A stretch of DNA of 6,815 bases from Candidatus Melainabacteria bacterium (lineage in GTDB: Bacteria; Cyanobacteriota; Vampirovibrionia; LMEP-6097). Numbering within the stretch: the first letter of the stretch is position 1; each line of letters opens with the position of its first letter. Where the stretch lies: NCBI GenBank assembly GCA_028817775.1, contig JAPPOW010000139.1:1-6815 (forward strand), read 5' to 3'. The notes beneath the pieces are model-generated. The model was not told the origin of the DNA. It worked only from the letters and a program-made list of their open reading frames with translations, and did not search any database. This document shows positions 5,800-6,815 of the stretch, piece after piece. Position numbers and translations under genes: made by a program.

Positions 5800-6521
5800 T
5801 GAGAGCACATCGACCACCAACTGCTGGGACAAGTATTGCCCCTAGCCAAGCTGCCAAGAAGAAGGCAGCGAAGCCCAACAAGAAAAAAGCTGCCTCTCGG
5901 CGCAAGAAGGCTGCTAGTTTGGCAGCAAAGCCTAGGGCTAGAAAGAAAGCGCCTGCCAAAAAGAAAGCTGTGCGACAAGAGACCTTGGCTCCTCTAACTA
6001 TAGACCAACTTCCTCTGTGGGCTCCATTGACAGGTAGTTTAGCTGAGGAAGAAGCGAGCACGCCTGAGCCAGTTGCAGAAACTACTGAGTCTGTAGCAAT
6101 AGAAGAACTTGAAGCAAAAATTGGTGATGAAGTTGTCAAAGATCTTAGCTTGCAAGAAGCTCTGAATCAAATAATGGCTTTCAAACCAAGGGCAAAAACT
6201 TTCTTGGTTTTAACTGAAGCTGAGATGAAGAGGGAATTGCCTCAGGGGGTAAGTTTTGATGATCCTTTGATTTCAACAGTGACTGCTCTTAAGCAATCTC
6301 TAAGACATGATTTTCCTCCTATCATGAATAGCTTCTATCGTAGTCAGAGAGGGATAAAGCCTTGGCAAAGCTTATTTCCTGTCAAACAGCAAATTAGGAT
6401 TAACACAGAATACCAGAAGCAAGTGCCGATAGCTCCAAAAGCTACCAAGTTTAATATTCACCTCTTTAAAGATAGTCAACAAATTGTGATGGAAGTTAAA
6501 CCTCCAGAGATTAAGACTTAA
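5799..6521 (+). CDS. Lysine/alanine-rich-tailed protein of unknown function
   Basis: The product has 240 residues. Its ATG shares one base with the upstream stop (TAATG), which implies translational coupling, and no ribosome binding site of its own is seen. Residues 1-60 contain 22 Lys/Arg and no Asp/Glu, with histone H1-like KKAAKPNKKK and RARKKAPAKKK patches. Residues 61-111 are the reverse, with 13 acidic residues and a single Lys. A globular-looking part follows (about 112-240), with predicted helices around 117-127 and 138-170 and strands near the end (FNIHLF, QQIVMEV). No family is recognised. The basic tail could bind nucleic acid or an anionic envelope polymer. There is no signal peptide or membrane segment, unlike its partner. 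Its last 11 bases overlap the TPR gene on the other strand. Confidence 0.75.
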   Translation: MRAHRPPTAGTSIAPSQAAKKKAAKPNKKKAASRRKKAASLAAKPRARKKAPAKKKAVRQETLAPLTIDQLPLWAPLTGSLAEEEASTPEPVAETTESVAIEELEAKIGDEVVKDLSLQEALNQIMAFKPRAKTFLVLTEAEMKRELPQGVSFDDPLISTVTALKQSLRHDFPPIMNSFYRSQRGIKPWQSLFPVKQQIRINTEYQKQVPIAPKATKFNIHLFKDSQQIVMEVKPPEIKT

Positions 6522-6815
6522 GTGCTTCATCAAACTGAAGCACTGTACCCTTGGCTTTGTGCTCTTCAGCCTTCTCCTTGTCACCAATTTTCATATAGAA
6601 GATTGAAAGATTCATCTGTGCCATTTGGTTCTCTGGATTCATCAATTCAAGCTGATGCATTACTGCAATTGCTTCTTGAAACTTTTCTTGCTTAGCGAGT
6701 AAGACTCCAAGTGACTCCATGGCATCTTCATTACGTGGATTATCCTTAAGCGCCTTGCGTAATAGTTCTAGAGCAGGGTCCAGCTCACTTGGGGACTGAG
6801 ACTTAGCGAAAATAT
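6511..6815 (-). CDS. TPR-repeat protein, C-terminal part (5' end beyond the window)
   Basis: The minus-strand frame is open from the window edge (…IFAKSQSPSELDPALELLRK) to the TAA at 6511-6513, about 100 residues. A Met at codon 6718-6720 is internal, because repeat sequence continues in frame upstream of it. Tetratricopeptide units are clear. One partial unit ends with ALKDNPR. A full 34-residue unit runs from NEDAMESLGVLLAKQEKFQE to NPE. Another starts at NQMAQMNLSIFYMKIGDKEK. Such repeats form helical hairpins for protein-protein contact, and no partner can be named. The C-terminus is short after the last repeat (GTVLQFDEALKS). It converges on the lysine-rich gene. Confidence 0.85.
   Translation of the reverse strand, partial: IFAKSQSPSELDPALELLRKALKDNPRNEDAMESLGVLLAKQEKFQEAIAVMHQLELMNPENQMAQMNLSIFYMKIGDKEKAEEHKAKGTVLQFDEALKS
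6521..6544. terminator. Possible hairpin terminator between convergent genes
   Basis: AGTGCTTCA (6521-6529) and TGAAGCACT (6536-6544) are perfect nine-base arms around a six-base loop. The hairpin starts at the last base of the lysine-rich gene's stop codon. In the plus direction no T-run follows, so termination there would not be classic. The same bases code for the last residues of the TPR protein (around VLQFDEAL). In the minus direction they are followed by the weakly T-containing TAAGTCTTAATCT. Confidence 0.4.

Noticed and set aside
5792..6139. Minus-strand open frame rich in Ala, Phe and Leu that looks like a membrane protein
   Set aside because: It is the mirror image of the Lys/Ala-rich coding stretch on the plus strand (AAG/AAA read backwards as CTT/TTT), and nothing else supports it.
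1..6815. CRISPR array or toxin-antitoxin/defence island
   Set aside because: No regularly spaced direct repeats and no nuclease, Cas, methylase or toxin gene is present. The DUF4143 ATPase alone does not justify a defence call.

Overview
The window is an AT-rich stretch of a bacterial chromosome (low 40s % GC by eye) with compact gene spacing. It holds the decayed tail of an agmatinase-family gene, a stand-alone AAA ATPase of the DUF4143 group, a two-gene 2-oxoacid:ferredoxin oxidoreductase operon, an exported M48-like protein coupled to a lysine-rich protein of unknown function, and the C-terminal end of a TPR protein. The taxon cannot be fixed from this sequence. The two-subunit ferredoxin oxidoreductase, the agmatinase remnant and the abundant palindromic intergenic repeats would suit an uncultured environmental lineage such as a non-photosynthetic relative of Cyanobacteria, but that is only a guess.

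Layout. Bases 1-183 carry an agmatinase C-terminus interrupted by two in-frame TAA codons. Bases 184-274 hold an inverted repeat and an array of TTGGAT half-sites that runs into the start codon of the ATPase gene (275-1531, +). A 96-base palindromic repeat fills the gap between that gene and the convergent korB (1640-2521, -). korA (2616-4403, -) lies upstream of korB in the same operon, with 94 bases between them that contain small GCTTCGC hairpins. The divergent gap 4404-4590 has a TATAAT box for korAB and a 93-base palindrome with 27-base perfect arms. On the right, 4591-5799 (+) encodes an exported protein and 5799-6521 (+) overlaps it by one base. The second gene converges on, and overlaps by 11 bases, a TPR gene (6511-6815, -) that runs off the window.

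How the parts work together. KorA and KorB should form one enzyme that interconverts a 2-oxoacid plus CoA with an acyl-CoA, CO2 and reduced ferredoxin, most likely acting on 2-oxoglutarate. The ATPase gene looks like an independent unit with its own operator-like palindrome. The exported protein resembles an M48 (Oma1/BepA/HtpX-type) zinc peptidase, but the first zinc-binding histidine is replaced by asparagine. It is translationally coupled to a protein whose first 60 residues hold 22 Lys/Arg and no acidic residue. No complete new defence or mobile system is visible. The most unusual items are the variant peptidase and its basic partner, the nonsense-riddled agmatinase remnant, and three different kinds of palindromic DNA in less than 7 kb.
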